Shown piece after piece: positions 31,327 to 42,198 of a stretch of 64,000 nucleotides of DNA (position 1 is its first letter; every line of letters begins with the position of its first letter). The stretch lies in contig JALQPE010001911.1 of NCBI GenBank assembly GCA_030407315.1, positions 95,539-159,538 on the forward strand. Reading direction: 5' to 3'. The stretch comes from Asparagopsis taxiformis. Its lineage: Eukaryota > Rhodophyta > Florideophyceae > Bonnemaisoniales > Bonnemaisoniaceae. Below the pieces are notes generated by a model that was not told the DNA's origin, made no database searches, and worked only from the letters and a program-made list of their open reading frames with translations. The translations under genes were made by a program, and so were the position numbers.

Positions 31327-32385
31327 GCATGTACGGGTATGTAGCGTATTTAAGTAGAGGGGGAGAGGGTTTGAATGAGTACTAAATTTAGATTTAGTAG
31401 GGGTAGATGTAATGACCGATTTGTACAATGTATTCGCTTCCTGGCTATCTATCTACCTTGAGCGGTTGTGGGGCAACTCACATGTGTATGGAAGGAAGTG
31501 CGGTACGATTTGGAACCTCACTGAAAGTTTGTAATCCAGCCTCCATTACTATACAAAGGGAGAGCGCTTCACCTCGACAGGGCACTTTGCAATCACACAA
31601 TTCGGCGAAACAATAACGAAAACGAAGTGATCACAGGAGACAGTGCAACACTGTGCATTCGAGCCGGTTTCGCATTCCTACTTCCATTACTGTCCACCCT
31701 TTACGTCATCTCAGTTGCACCGATGCAACGCTCTATTACATCATGAATGGCACAAGGAGTGTAGCAAGCATGTCCGACATGCCGTGCTTTGGGGAATCAT
31801 CAACCACCACAGTCCGAGGAGGTGTGGGCTTCGTTACACTCATAATCCACAATTCTCCAAACATCAGCAAATCTTTGGCAATACCCTCGAATGCGTCATG
31901 TTGCAATAGTTGCGAGTTGTTCGGGGACAAATGATTTCACAGTACGACATTCCTGCAGTGTAACACACTGTTCCTGTGTCTTGTCCTTGGCTGAGCTCTT
32001 GACACTTCGCAATACGAAAATACACGTCAATCTTTCTGTTCTTTTGGAGCAGGTAATCGATTCGACTGTTCAGCTGGGATTCTGCAGCAGAAATTTTGCC
32101 TGTTCTGCTTGAGACACGGCAGGACGCATCGACAGCTAAGGCATGATGAGTTTTCAAAATTCTTCTGGTTGTCTCTTTCAACGTCATATCACTTGCCTGG
32201 AATACTTCCGTACATGACCGACATGAACATGCAGCATTTTTCCGTGGTCTCCCTAGGTCAACAACGTTCGTGCACACAGCCTGTATTGCCATAAAGGGCT
32301 GCACAATGACTGTACCAGCTGCATGTTCATTTCAACCAATTTCGTACGCACAACTACTCCGTTTCAGGAAAGCGCTTGTTTCACC
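31327..32385. other. Gene-free stretch at the border to the Sel1-TIR region
   Basis: About 1 kb with short frames only. The boundary between the housekeeping region and the accessory Sel1-TIR array falls here. I see no tRNA or transposon end. Confidence 0.35.
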
Positions 32386-33060
32386 ATGTCCAAGCCATTT
32401 TTGTGGCGCACCTTAGGTTTTAGCGCCAACTCAACTAGTTGTGATGAAACTGTCGATCGTGCCGTTTGTTTACAAAATGGTACTTGGGGTTAAGAAGACA
32501 TGCGGCACGCAGTCATACTGTACCAACGTGCTATTGCTGAAGAGAGTACAGTGACAAGGGATAATCTCAGCGTTCTTCGGAACAGTGGTGTGGTCGATGC
32601 ATACTTCATTGGATTGGATAGGGAATCGGTCGATGCGCAATGATACTGCAAATAACGAGATACGCTTTCGAACAAGGCCAAATGTACAGAAAAAATCTCA
32701 GAAGCTCGTTTACAGAGAGGTACCAAGCGTTTGGTAAAACGCGGACACCCCAAGGTTTACTATGGATCACAACATAGTGATCTACCATGTAATGTATTTA
32801 TCAGCCGTGCAAGCTGTGACAATCTTGCGCTCGCAGTCAAAATATGTGGGTGCTTGAAATGTTTGGACATATGTATTCCTGTACAACAAGGAGTTGCGCC
32901 GAGGTGAAGAAACGGTATCGAGCATGGGTTGAGGAATGGAAGGATCGAGCTGTGTGCTCCTTGCACGAGCAAAGAGATTACCTCAACAAATTTCGTGCGA
33001 ACAAACTGCCCGCGGGAAAACACTGTTTCAAATTGTCCAATGAGTCTAGACAGTGCTCCT
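32386..33060 (+). pseudogene. Sel1-TIR relic 1a (5' end, one Sel1 unit, TIR fragment)
   Basis: The start corresponds to the 5' end of the intact gene at 35005: ATG at 32386, then 'aagcc..ttgtggcgcaccttaggttttagcgcc' (abridged), then an LQNG-type segment. It is interrupted by a TAA just before 'EDMRHAVILYQRAIAEES' (about 32491-32544), a clear Sel1-like unit. After a gap, about 32893-32990 aligns at DNA level with the TIR relic at 46570 ('RRGEET..SSM'). Frames are broken several times. No product expected. Confidence 0.7.
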
Positions 33061-33086
33061 TAGGTTGTATCACAGACCAAAGTGGC

Positions 33087-33986
33087 TCGAGTGCAGTGCT
33101 CGACCTTGCCGTCCGTCTGTGAGATGGGGCGGATGGTGGGGGTGAAGATGTGCGGCATGTAGTCGAAATGAACAAACTTGCCATCACTGCAAACTATTTG
33201 GATGCAAGGTATAATATCGCAGTGAAGCTACGAAATAGAGGTGGTGTGGAAACGAAAGTGCGAGGTATAGTTGAACTGCACGAACGCGCCATCACGTTGG
33301 GTAATTCAAAAGCAATAGAAAACGTCACTGTTCTTCGAAACAGCAATTTTAGTGATCTGAGATCATTGGAACACTACAGGAAGCCTTCCCAATCTGAAGC
33401 GACCGGACTGGACTGGTCTACACTCTCGAACTGTGTAATCGATTGCGATAAACGTACCCTCGCGGCTAAAATACATGCACACTTGAAAACAGTTTGGATT
33501 TCGGTGTGCCTGGATTGCGAGAAGCTGCGCTCTGGTAAACAAGTGCCATTGAGCATGGTGCGAGCTATGGACGAGACATCTATTTTCGTGGTAATTGTAT
33601 TGGCGGAATTTGCGGTGCGCAAATGAGGGTGTTGTTCAAAACCGTCAGAGCTAATATGTGTACTGCGACGATGAGATAAAGCGAATGTGAAGTGTGAGTG
33701 TGCACTGCTGATAATACCCACATTCTATCGCCTTGTTGTGGGAGGGTGGGAGTAGGCGAACATAGAAGTAGCAGATGAAGGGGTACGACTGTTTCAGCGT
33801 GATTGGAAATATAGACAAATGAAGGACGGCGGAGACTCAGCGAGGAACTTGGGTGGTGTGATAGAGCGTTCGGGGGAGTTTATAATGATAGGGGAGGGAA
33901 CTGGAAACGAGGAAGTGGATGAGAAGAAACGGGATCTATACGGGCATCGTATAGGAAGTGCCATAGAACAAGCCCATTTTGGATAA
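33087..33986 (+). pseudogene. Sel1-TIR relic 1b (Sel1 units plus most of a TIR domain)
   Basis: Begins 'LDLAVRL', then a TGA at about 33120 sits where intact copies have the Gln of LLQNG, followed by 'DGADGGGEDVRHVVEMNKLA' and a second unit 'VRGIVELHERAITLGNSKA'. A TIR part follows with 'DKRTLAAKIHAHLK' and 'AMDETSIFVVIVLAEFAVRK'. Here a TGA (33624-33626) replaces the Trp codon of the K-W-x3-E motif. After further breaks the C-terminal TIR region is recognisable ('VRLFQRDWKYRQMKDGGD', then 'EKKRDLYGHRIGSAIEQAH') and ends at TAA 33984-33986, the same place as in the intact gene at 35005. Pseudogene. Confidence 0.85.
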
Positions 33987-35004
33987 AGTTTGTGAGAATA
34001 AATTCGCTCATGTGTCATAGGTGCAGTAGTGGATAGATCACGAATCCTGTGAATAGAAGGAAGATTAGATTAGGCTCAGAATGGAGAATTGCGAGGCAAC
34101 GGGAAGGAATGGTAGAAAAAGGTGCGTAACTCCGCAACATTGACTGGCGAACAAAGTCTTCATATTCGAATACGTAAAATCTCAATGGGTCCAGAATACC
34201 CCACCGGAACGCTGAGTAACAACCGTCGTCGTTCATCCCTTGCTCAACAGACTTTGTCCCACATCCCTATGCGCACCCGTAGGTGACTTGCAGCTTGGGG
34301 TGAGAGTGAGCGAATGCACCAACTCAGCCGCAAGCAGTGCGCAATAGCGGTGCTCTTTTGTCATGCAACAAGCGACGGGTGCAACTCTGCGTTCTCTCAA
34401 GACGTTTGCATTGGCACTTGCATTTGCACGCTGACGTCATCACGGTGCTGGCGACACAACGCTCCGTCGCATCAGACAATGCAATGGCCAACTTATCATC
34501 GTTCGATCGACGACGTTGATGCACTCGGCGACGATTCGCTGATGGAACGGCAGCAATCTGGATCACTTTGCACTCGCTGCGTGATGCTGTTCAGCGCACC
34601 GTGGCCCGTCGCTAAAGGCACTCGAAGGTGACGTAGCAGGACTCGTCAAACCACTTCGTAATCATCGTCCATCCCAGTTGGAAACTGCCCATGCACACAA
34701 TTCTGCTCACCATTTCAGTCGCATGACAAGACACAGATGGGTGCGTCAGTAGGGCGACTGAATATCTCAGAGTCTCGTAACGAGATCAGCGCGCTAGTAG
34801 TGTGAGTCAAATCGGTTGCGAGACATCCCGCCGCCACACAACAGATACAGTCATTTTTCGATATTTTTCGCTCCCGCTGCAGACAAACGTCATGTCAAAC
34901 TCCACGATGTACGATACTACGGCCTACTCGCTGCAACGCACGCACGCAATATTTCTTCCACTGCCTCTTCCTCTGTAGTTTTTGTACCTCTTGTACTGGT
35001 ATAA
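33987..35004. other. Spacer upstream of the intact Sel1-TIR gene
   Basis: About 1 kb containing only short frames. The last 200 bases must hold the promoter of the gene at 35005. Nothing else recognised. Confidence 0.3.
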
Positions 35005-36810
35005 ATGTTCAAGCACCTTCGGCGGCGCATTTTAGGTTCTCGAGCCAACACCACTAATTCCGACACATTAGTTGATCTCGGAGTTCGGCTGCAAAATGGT
35101 TCAGACGGTGAGCAGAAGGATGTGCCACGTGCAGTCCAACTGTACGAACGCGCCGTTGCGGCAAACAATTCTACGGCCATGTTCAATCTCGCTTCGCTGC
35201 TGGATGATGGAGCTGATGGAGTGGAGAGAGATGTGAAACGAGCAGTTCAATTGTACGAATCCGCCGTTGCTGCAAACGATACTGATGCAATGAACAATCT
35301 CGCATTGCTACTACAAAACGGAGCAGACGGAGTCGAGAGAGACGTGAAACGCGCAGTCCAACTGTACGAACGTGCTATCGCTGCTAAGCATCCAGATGCA
35401 ATGACCAATCTCGCCTCGCTCCTGGATGAAGGAGCAGACGGTGTAGAGAAGAATGTGAAGCGTGCCGTCCAACTCTACGAACAAGCGATTGCTGCCGATA
35501 GTCCTGACGCAATGTTCAATCTCGCCTTGCTGCTGCAGAATGGAGCAGATGGTTTGGAGAAGGACATGACACGTGCAGTCGAATTGTATGAACGCGCCGT
35601 TGCTGCAAATAATTCTGCTGCGATGACCAATCTCGCTTTGCTTCTGGATGATGGAGCAGATGGCGTAGAGAGAGATGTGAAGCGTGCAGTCCAATTATAC
35701 GAACGCGCTGTCGCTGCACACCACCCTGATGCTATGGTCAATCTCGCCTTGCTACTTCAGAACGGGACAGACGGCGTAGAAAGAGACCTGACGCGTGCAA
35801 TTGAATTGTATGAACGTGCGATCGATGCAAACCACCCTGATGCAATGGTCAATCTCGCCTTGCTAGTACAGAACAAGGCAGACGGTGTAGAGGAAGACGC
35901 CAAGTGTGCTGTCGAACTGTACCCACGCGCAGTCACCGAGGGCAGTTCAGAGACAACAGATTATCCCACTACTTCTCTGAAAAGTGGCGTGATAAACACA
36001 ACTCCACTGGAACGCCCGAGGAAGTCGTCTCAGCACAGTACTACTACCACTGACGACATAGATCTGTCGACCGCAGAAACCCCTCGAGAGGGAATTTCAC
36101 AAATTTCTAATGCTGCACCTCAATCTTCACAAAAACACGGAACAGCAGAAAAAACAGAACAGCGGCATGAACGAAACAGATCGAATAACAATTTGAAGGA
36201 TGTCGAGAGTGTCAGAATACATGAGCACGCCGAAAACTCAGCTCCATTCACCGTGTTTATCAGTCATGCCGGGCCTGACAAACACACGCTAGCTGCGAAA
36301 ATACATGAGCGGCTGAGTAAGCTTGAAATTTCAGCATTCCTAGACTTCAAGGAGTTGCGCCCAGGAGAAGACGCGCCCGAGAATATGATCAAGGCGATGG
36401 AAGAAGCGTCGATTTTCGTGTTCATTGTATCGCCCGAGTTTTCAGCTCGGAAATGGACGGTCAAAGAGCTGTTGTGCGCGCTGCGACGACACGATGAAGC
36501 AAAGCAGAAGGGTGAGCGGGGACCACTGATCATACCCGCATTCTATCGTCTTGATATTGCGGGGTGCAAATCAAAGGAGTTTGGGTTGACGGATGAATGG
36601 ATACGGTTGTTTCAGAAAGAAGGGACATTTGAGCGAATGAGGGATGATGGGTACTCATTGAGGGAGATTGCTGAGGCAATGAGGCGACTGCCAGCATTTA
36701 CAGGGATCGAGAACAGGGAGGGAGCAACAAACGAGGGGGAGGATGAGGGGAAACGGGAGCGGTATGCGCAACGTATAGTCGAAGCTATTGCACAAGTTTG
36801 GTTGGCGTAG
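35005..36810 (+). CDS. Sel1-like-repeat TIR-domain protein (intact copy A)
   Basis: 601 residues in one frame. About 20-310 are eight 36-residue Sel1-like units with the consensus DGVERDVKRAVQLYERAVAA followed by P-DAM-NLALLLQNG; such solenoids mediate protein contacts. A Ser/Thr-rich linker (about 312-410) leads to a complete TIR domain (about 414-595): 'FTVFISHAGPDKHTL' (box 1), 'SAFLDFKELRPGED' (BB-loop region), 'EEASIFVFIVSPEFSARKWT' with KWTVKEL. Glu488 of this motif corresponds to the catalytic Glu of TIR NADases such as SARM1 and plant TIRs. No signal or membrane segment, so cytosolic. It is flanked by relics and paralogues. AATAAA hexamers lie 105-115 bases after the stop. Whether it cleaves NAD+ or only signals by self-association cannot be told from sequence. 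Confidence 0.92.
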   Translation: MFKHLRRRILGSRANTTNSDTLVDLGVRLQNGSDGEQKDVPRAVQLYERAVAANNSTAMFNLASLLDDGADGVERDVKRAVQLYESAVAANDTDAMNNLALLLQNGADGVERDVKRAVQLYERAIAAKHPDAMTNLASLLDEGADGVEKNVKRAVQLYEQAIAADSPDAMFNLALLLQNGADGLEKDMTRAVELYERAVAANNSAAMTNLALLLDDGADGVERDVKRAVQLYERAVAAHHPDAMVNLALLLQNGTDGVERDLTRAIELYERAIDANHPDAMVNLALLVQNKADGVEEDAKCAVELYPRAVTEGSSETTDYPTTSLKSGVINTTPLERPRKSSQHSTTTTDDIDLSTAETPREGISQISNAAPQSSQKHGTAEKTEQRHERNRSNNNLKDVESVRIHEHAENSAPFTVFISHAGPDKHTLAAKIHERLSKLEISAFLDFKELRPGEDAPENMIKAMEEASIFVFIVSPEFSARKWTVKELLCALRRHDEAKQKGERGPLIIPAFYRLDIAGCKSKEFGLTDEWIRLFQKEGTFERMRDDGYSLREIAEAMRRLPAFTGIENREGATNEGEDEGKRERYAQRIVEAIAQVWLA

Positions 36811-38846
36811 AGAAAGTAGGGGTGGAGTGGCACAAGTGTTTGTGATACGCCGCGTAATCACCTGAGCAGCTCGATTTAGTCCACTTTCTGGAGATGATAT
36901 GCTACTTTTTGTAGAATAAAATAAACGTTGGAAAGCAGAAAATTTTGGGACGTGAAAAATCCGTTAGACCATAAATGTCTGGTGCGACTTATGAAGTTGT
37001 ACGAAGTTAGGGCGATTACCGTACAAAACGAACGTGGATTAGATTGCATTTTGTCAAATACAGTAGTGTGCGTTTGACCTCAATATATTATAGGGTTTAT
37101 TAACCGAAAAATTTGAACGGTTCCAAATTGAGCCGTTCGCAATTTGAAGTGAGTAATTACCAAACACCTCCCCTGGGTACAATGATTGGTTAATTACCTC
37201 TACCCTGATATATCTCTACTCGTGTTAATTTTTGTGTCCTTCAATTTTTTTGCAGAATATATTCAGATCTCGGCGATTACCCTACATTTCATGTCAGACA
37301 TATGTGTTATGATTTTAATGCTCTGATAGCTTCCGGGCAAATATATCACTGATCCCCGATTCGAGATTAAGTCGCCATAATGGCTCCTGACACACACCAC
37401 CACTGCACGAGACACACCTCCGCCAGGTCACAAAAGGCGCTTCACTCCTTTGGCTGCGTCAGAATACATTTAGATTACGACAGTAACCCTGCAACTCCCT
37501 CCGGCCAGGTGCTCGAGTCATTTCAATGCTTCGAATATCTTTAACGCATGACGTGATGCCATCAAGCTTCACATTCGGAAAACTCAAGCACGATTTCCAC
37601 TCCATTTAGCGTGATCATGATAGCGCGACCGCACAGCAGAGGGATGCCGTGTCTCGTCTTCAAGTTTCATGCTCAATTTGGAATGGTTCAAGCACAAATT
37701 AGTGTGCTGCTAGCAGCCAATTGAATCCCCTTTTTTGGCCATTCATACAAGTCTGTGAAATACACGCCTATAAAGCGAAAACATCGACAGTGGTAACATG
37801 GTTGATGCGCTCATAGTCCCTCTGAATTTACGGCCCTCGGCTCTCTCACTCTTTCAGCAGTCATGTATGACATAGTATATATTGAAGCTCACAACATGAC
37901 AATCGGCATAGGGAATACAGAAGCTTTCTATGTTGAAAGACCCGAGGGGCACAGCAGCGCAATTACACCTCTTTATTGGGATCTCCAATCAGTAGAGATT
38001 TCTACGCGAGGTATTGATGCTCGGTTCGTGGAGAGATTGAAGCAAAATTTCAGTAACTGGAACTATTCTGTTCGGAGGGAAGTGTGTGGTGTATTCGGCT
38101 TCCATCACAGGTGACGCTAAAGTGGACATTGTTAGATTGAAAACTTGCTGTAGAGGGAAGGAAAACCTTTGGTCATTATGATACCATGTGTGACACCGGG
38201 TCTTCGCTATGCAATGGCCACGGATCCTGGCCCGTACAACACTAGACTACTGAAAAAGCATTAGATCGTAAAGCCGGTGTGGTGTCTGTTGGAGACTTGT
38301 AAGCTGCCGTATCCAGAACATAGGCGACATCCTGGTTAGCTTCCACTTGAAACCAGGTGATATGGCGCTTCAGAAGTTGCGATAATTTCGCATTGATATA
38401 AGCTACCTGTAGTACGGACACGTAAGTACAATACGTTTCATTTATGCCAGCATATCGTAAACCGCATCTCCACCAAGGCCATTAGTATCGCTAGAACCAT
38501 TCAAACGTTCCCGTTTATTGTAATTGCGTGAACTTTTTAGCTGTCCTAAAACTCTGATTCGCCGACTTGTGCAGGACAGCTCTAGATCTGAGATACGTCA
38601 TCATTCTCCGTTTCCTATTTTTCCCACTACCGCCTTTGTTCTATTGCTGGATTGCACCCGCACTTTGCAGCATTGCAACAATGCTTTTGCTGCGCTGTCT
38701 ATCCGTGGCGGATATCCAACACGGCGAACAAAGCTATATTTAAATGAAACTGTCCAGGTTTCCCGCTGCCCCATGATTCTCAAGTGAATTCATTGTAAGC
38801 CATACTAATATCTATAACTCAGTATCGCATCAGCCCTTTGTGAATC
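36811..38846. other. 2-kb spacer; start of duplicated unit near 37.5 kb
   Basis: 36811-37500 is AT-rich and holds poly(A) signals and no gene. From about 37540 onward the sequence aligns with 47120-48380 (for example 37740-37790 'cattcatacaagtctgtgaa' equals 47310-47330), so this is the left part of the tandem segmental duplication. Short frames (for example 37863-38114) are not conserved in the other copy and are not called. Confidence 0.5.
36915..36925 (+). terminator. Overlapping AATAAA poly(A) signals after Sel1-TIR copy A
   Basis: AATAAAATAAA, two overlapping canonical hexamers 105 bases after the stop codon at 36808-36810. Confidence 0.5.
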
Positions 38847-40073
38847 ATGCCCCGTACACGCTATGACCGCGATCAAACCGATTCCTCGAATTCTTTGAAC
38901 GACGCAGATTCTCTGGGAAAAGGTAAGAACAGAACGAAAACAGAGTTGATCCAGCCAGCGGAGAACTATGAAAGAGTCATAGAGGATGGCAATCCTCAGG
39001 AAATGTTCAAACTCGGACACATCTTGGAAAAAGGGGCCGAGGGAGTGCAGAAAAATTTGAAGCGAGCTATTGAACTCTATGAAGCAGCAGCCTCCAAAGG
39101 TCATTGTCTTGCACGTTGTCGTCTCAAGTGTCTGTCGACGAAAATCGTTGACGGAATGGACAAGGATGTTCGCAAAGGCCATCAAACATACAAACGAAAC
39201 GTCAATGATGGAAATTCAATGAAAAAAAATGACGCTAGGGGTCGCTCTCAGAGAACTTCAGATTATATGAACTCAACGGAACGCCATCGGAAGGTATCGC
39301 AACGCAATGAGAGAGCAAATGACGAACGAAGAAGTATGTCGAGCAATGCAGTTCGCCAGGAAGAAAATGCAAAACGAGAAGAAAAGGCGACTCATACATC
39401 TGCAAGGGAGTCTAGAAATTCATGGAATACAAAGAGTCGGTGCGAACGAGATATTTTGAAGAACTCCAATAGAGCCAGTATTGGAAGTGGTAAGCACTTG
39501 AAGAAATCATCGAGATGTTCTGTATTTATCAGTCATGCAGGACCTGATAAACATACTCTCGCTGCGAGATTACATTACCACCTGACGGAGTTGGGCATTT
39601 CTGCGTTCCTGGACTTCATCGATTTGCCCTACGGCAAACCAGTGGCAGAGAGTATATTCCGAGCAATGGAAGAAGCATCTGTTTTCGTATTCATTCTATC
39701 ACCAGAGTTTCTAGCTAACAAATGGCCGATCATAGAGCTTAATTTTGCTCTAGAAATCTTTCACAAGGCTGAAGCAATGGGGGGAGATACACCATGGATA
39801 TTACCTCTTTTCTATCGTCTTGATGTTGCCGGGTGCAAGTCGGAGGATTTCGGAGCAAATAATGAATGGGTTTCACGTTTCGGAAATGAAAAGACATATG
39901 AGTGGATGAGGGCTGACTCTCACACAGGGAAACAAATCAGAAAAGCGATAAGACAGGTGGTGGGATTCAGGGGGGTCGAAAATTTGGAGGGCGCGACAAA
40001 TGATGCCGAAGATATGGGGATACGAGAGCTATATGTGCTTCGAGTGATTTCAGTAATAATAGATCTGTATTAG
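38847..40073 (+). CDS. Small Sel1-TIR protein (intact copy B)
   Basis: 408 residues. The N-terminus differs from copy A (MPRTRYDRDQTDSSN). Two Sel1-like units (about 36-120: 'YERVIEDGNPQEMFKLGHIL' and 'LKRAIELYEAAASKG'), then a long charged, Arg/Ser/Asn-rich linker (about 125-222) and a full TIR domain (about 224-400) with 'SVFISHAGPDKHTLAARLH', 'SAFLDFIDLPYGK' and 'SPEFLANKWPIIEL'. Glu297 is the presumed catalytic Glu. BB-loop and C-terminal parts are more divergent than in copies A and C, indicating a separate subfamily. A frameshifted copy lacking the TIR core lies at 48382-49202 in the second duplication unit. Cytosolic; function inferred only from the TIR fold. Confidence 0.88.
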   Translation: MPRTRYDRDQTDSSNSLNDADSLGKGKNRTKTELIQPAENYERVIEDGNPQEMFKLGHILEKGAEGVQKNLKRAIELYEAAASKGHCLARCRLKCLSTKIVDGMDKDVRKGHQTYKRNVNDGNSMKKNDARGRSQRTSDYMNSTERHRKVSQRNERANDERRSMSSNAVRQEENAKREEKATHTSARESRNSWNTKSRCERDILKNSNRASIGSGKHLKKSSRCSVFISHAGPDKHTLAARLHYHLTELGISAFLDFIDLPYGKPVAESIFRAMEEASVFVFILSPEFLANKWPIIELNFALEIFHKAEAMGGDTPWILPLFYRLDVAGCKSEDFGANNEWVSRFGNEKTYEWMRADSHTGKQIRKAIRQVVGFRGVENLEGATNDAEDMGIRELYVLRVISVIIDLY

Positions 40074-40614
40074 AATGTGGTTTTGTGCAACCGATCGACA
40101 CAGTTGTCACCTTTGGAAGGGAACAGATATCTATGGTCCCTGCGAGGACTACTAGGGTGTGTTCGGCCAGTGGAGAGGCAATGCTCGCTCACGTCATGCA
40201 TATCATGGAAATCGTATGAAGCATTCAACACAGGGCCGCCCAGGATATCATGATTTGTGCCATCGATCGGCGAAAGCTTTACCTGTTCATGTCCACGTCC
40301 ATCTTCTTGCCTCCATTGGGGGTGTTTTGTTTTGAACGCAACCCTAGTAGAAATCACACAATCCATTTTGCAAGTGCTTTCAATTATGTTGTGTCACTAT
40401 AAAACCATTAGAGCATGAGTGCGTGCGTAATGAATGAATGAGACCAGTGTGACGTGTGGCTACTGCACTCATCTGGATCACGCACAGTCGATGTGCTGGG
40501 CGTGAGTACAGTCGGAAGAGCAGATGAAAATTTGAATTAAATTTAGTTTTTCCACGTGTACATGAGGTCGAGTCGCGTGGCAGATTATCAACATGGCCGT
40601 GCCAACCAACTGAG

Positions 40615-40850
40615 ATGTTCAAGCGCCCTCCGCGATGAATCCATGGACTAGACTCTGGTTCTACTAGCTGTGATGGGTTTATCGATGAGGGAATTGTTCG
40701 GCAAACCAATGGAGGCGGCAGTGAACGTATAGACGAAAAGGGAGATGTGTAGTGCAGCGGTACAAGCGTGCCATCCCTGCAGACAATCGCTATGTTTTGA
40801 ACAACCTCATATCTCTACTGGGTAGCAATGAGTTCGATGTCTATCCATTG
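40615..40850 (+). pseudogene. Sel1-TIR relic 2 (5' end and one Sel1 unit)
   Basis: 'atgttcaagcgccctccgcg' at 40615 matches the 5' end of intact copy A ('atgttcaagcaccttcggcg'), but a TGA follows after seven codons. Further on, one frame reads 'QRYKRAIPADNRYVLNNLIS', a decayed Sel1-like unit (about 40755-40815). The second duplication unit keeps only the first 25 bases of it (about 49731-49755). No product. Confidence 0.7.
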
Positions 40851-41707
40851 TAATGCCCCTGATAGAGGCCGTCTCATAGCCATGGATACTGCGAGGCGAT
40901 GGGAAAAGAATTGCTCAATGCACACTGATTGTGCACTGTCACGTCGTAATTACATGTTGGCGACAGCCGGGCGGCGCTAGAGTCAGCGCAGGTCACGGTT
41001 CAACTCTGCGCATGGGGGCGGGGACGGTACAAGTATTATTGCAGGATCTCGACATCTATCATACTGTACGTTACCCATACGTGTGTGGCGGTGCATTTGG
41101 ATAGTATCCAATGCGCATGATGACACGGGGCATGATCGATATGCACAGATTCGGCTGGCCGTGCAGGGCCATTTTGGTGCTCTCGTATGGCGCATCGCCA
41201 TTTCTACTACTGTCGACAGGCTCAGTTGGGTGATTCGATCGACATTGCTGGTCTACACAACAACACCGCCAAACACGCCTCCCATCTCGTCCTGGCACAT
41301 GCCGCGTTTACGTTGTGCTGCCGACTGCGTCAACCCGGTCATCTAGCACGTTACAGAAATGCGTTATCGATGCTGTGGGCGGTGCTGGGGTGGATGTGAG
41401 CCCCTGCAGAGAGGACTATACGACAGTCGAATCAACGGTGGTGCGCAATCATTAAAAGCATATCAGTGATGTGATATGGGGGGAGGGGGTTGACATCATT
41501 ATATGAGGTCAAAATAAATTGATCAACAGCAGCGTCATCTGTGCAGCCTGCATAGCTATTCAATGAACAATACATCTTTCCACCATGTTACTCCGCGCAG
41601 CAACTGCGCTATATTTGCATAGTCTAATGAGAGGTGCTGTAGGATGTCATTGCCCAACATAATCTGCGACACACAAGTCCAAAATCGTCCTACAACCTCG
41701 CACTCTG

Positions 41708-42073
41708 GTGTGCCACCACCCACCCAACTTGGGCCGTCGTGCAGGTCACAAGTGCGTCTATACGCGAGACGTATGTGGCCAGAATGTCACTCCACTAGCC
41801 CTCATCCAATGTCGCACCCAGGAACAGCGCTCGATTGTCCACAGCTTTGACATCTCTGCAAACGACACCATCACCATGCGATGGCAAACAGACGATGCAT
41901 GCATCAATTTCTCCAATTGCTTTTGCCGTGCACTACAGTTATCGCAATCAATGTGCACATCATGCCATTCTATTGGCACAATTTCATGGCTTACACACAG
42001 AGACAACAATGGAATGATTGCGGCTGAAGTTGAGGTGCATTGTTGTCATTTCGGTGCTTTGGTACTTTCATAA
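41708..42073 (+). other. Cys-rich open frame conserved between duplication units
   Basis: 121 codons open from a GTG, no ATG in the front part, with about a dozen Cys and a possible domain-like middle ('FDISANDTITMRWQTDD'). The same frame is open at 50439-50804 with only a few residue changes. Because the two copies are nearly identical in DNA, conservation proves little. Could be a remnant exon of a secreted Cys-rich protein or chance. Confidence 0.2.
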
Positions 42074-42198
42074 CAAGCAGCGACACGCATGGGGTCGGAC
42101 ACTGCAGAGGTACCCTTGGGTACCCTTGGTAGCGTTTGTGTTGACTGCACAGTTTTGTACGCAATAATAGCTGCCGGCATTGCACCGAATCTATCGAG

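Larger units (their letters stand above)
40074..42198. other. Spacer between small and large Sel1-TIR genes, duplicated at 49203-50929
   Basis: Nearly all of it aligns with 49203-50929; the last 550 bases are almost identical. Two indels distinguish the units: about 40640-40850 (a Sel1 relic, see next entry) and about 41453-41650 are present only here. A short tandem 'ggtacccttgggtacccttgg' lies about 90 bases before the ATG of the large gene in both copies. Confidence 0.7.

Noticed and set aside
37863..38114. 83-codon frame in the spacer
   Set aside because: The corresponding sequence in duplication unit 2 (about 47430-47680) is frame-broken, so it is unlikely to be a gene.
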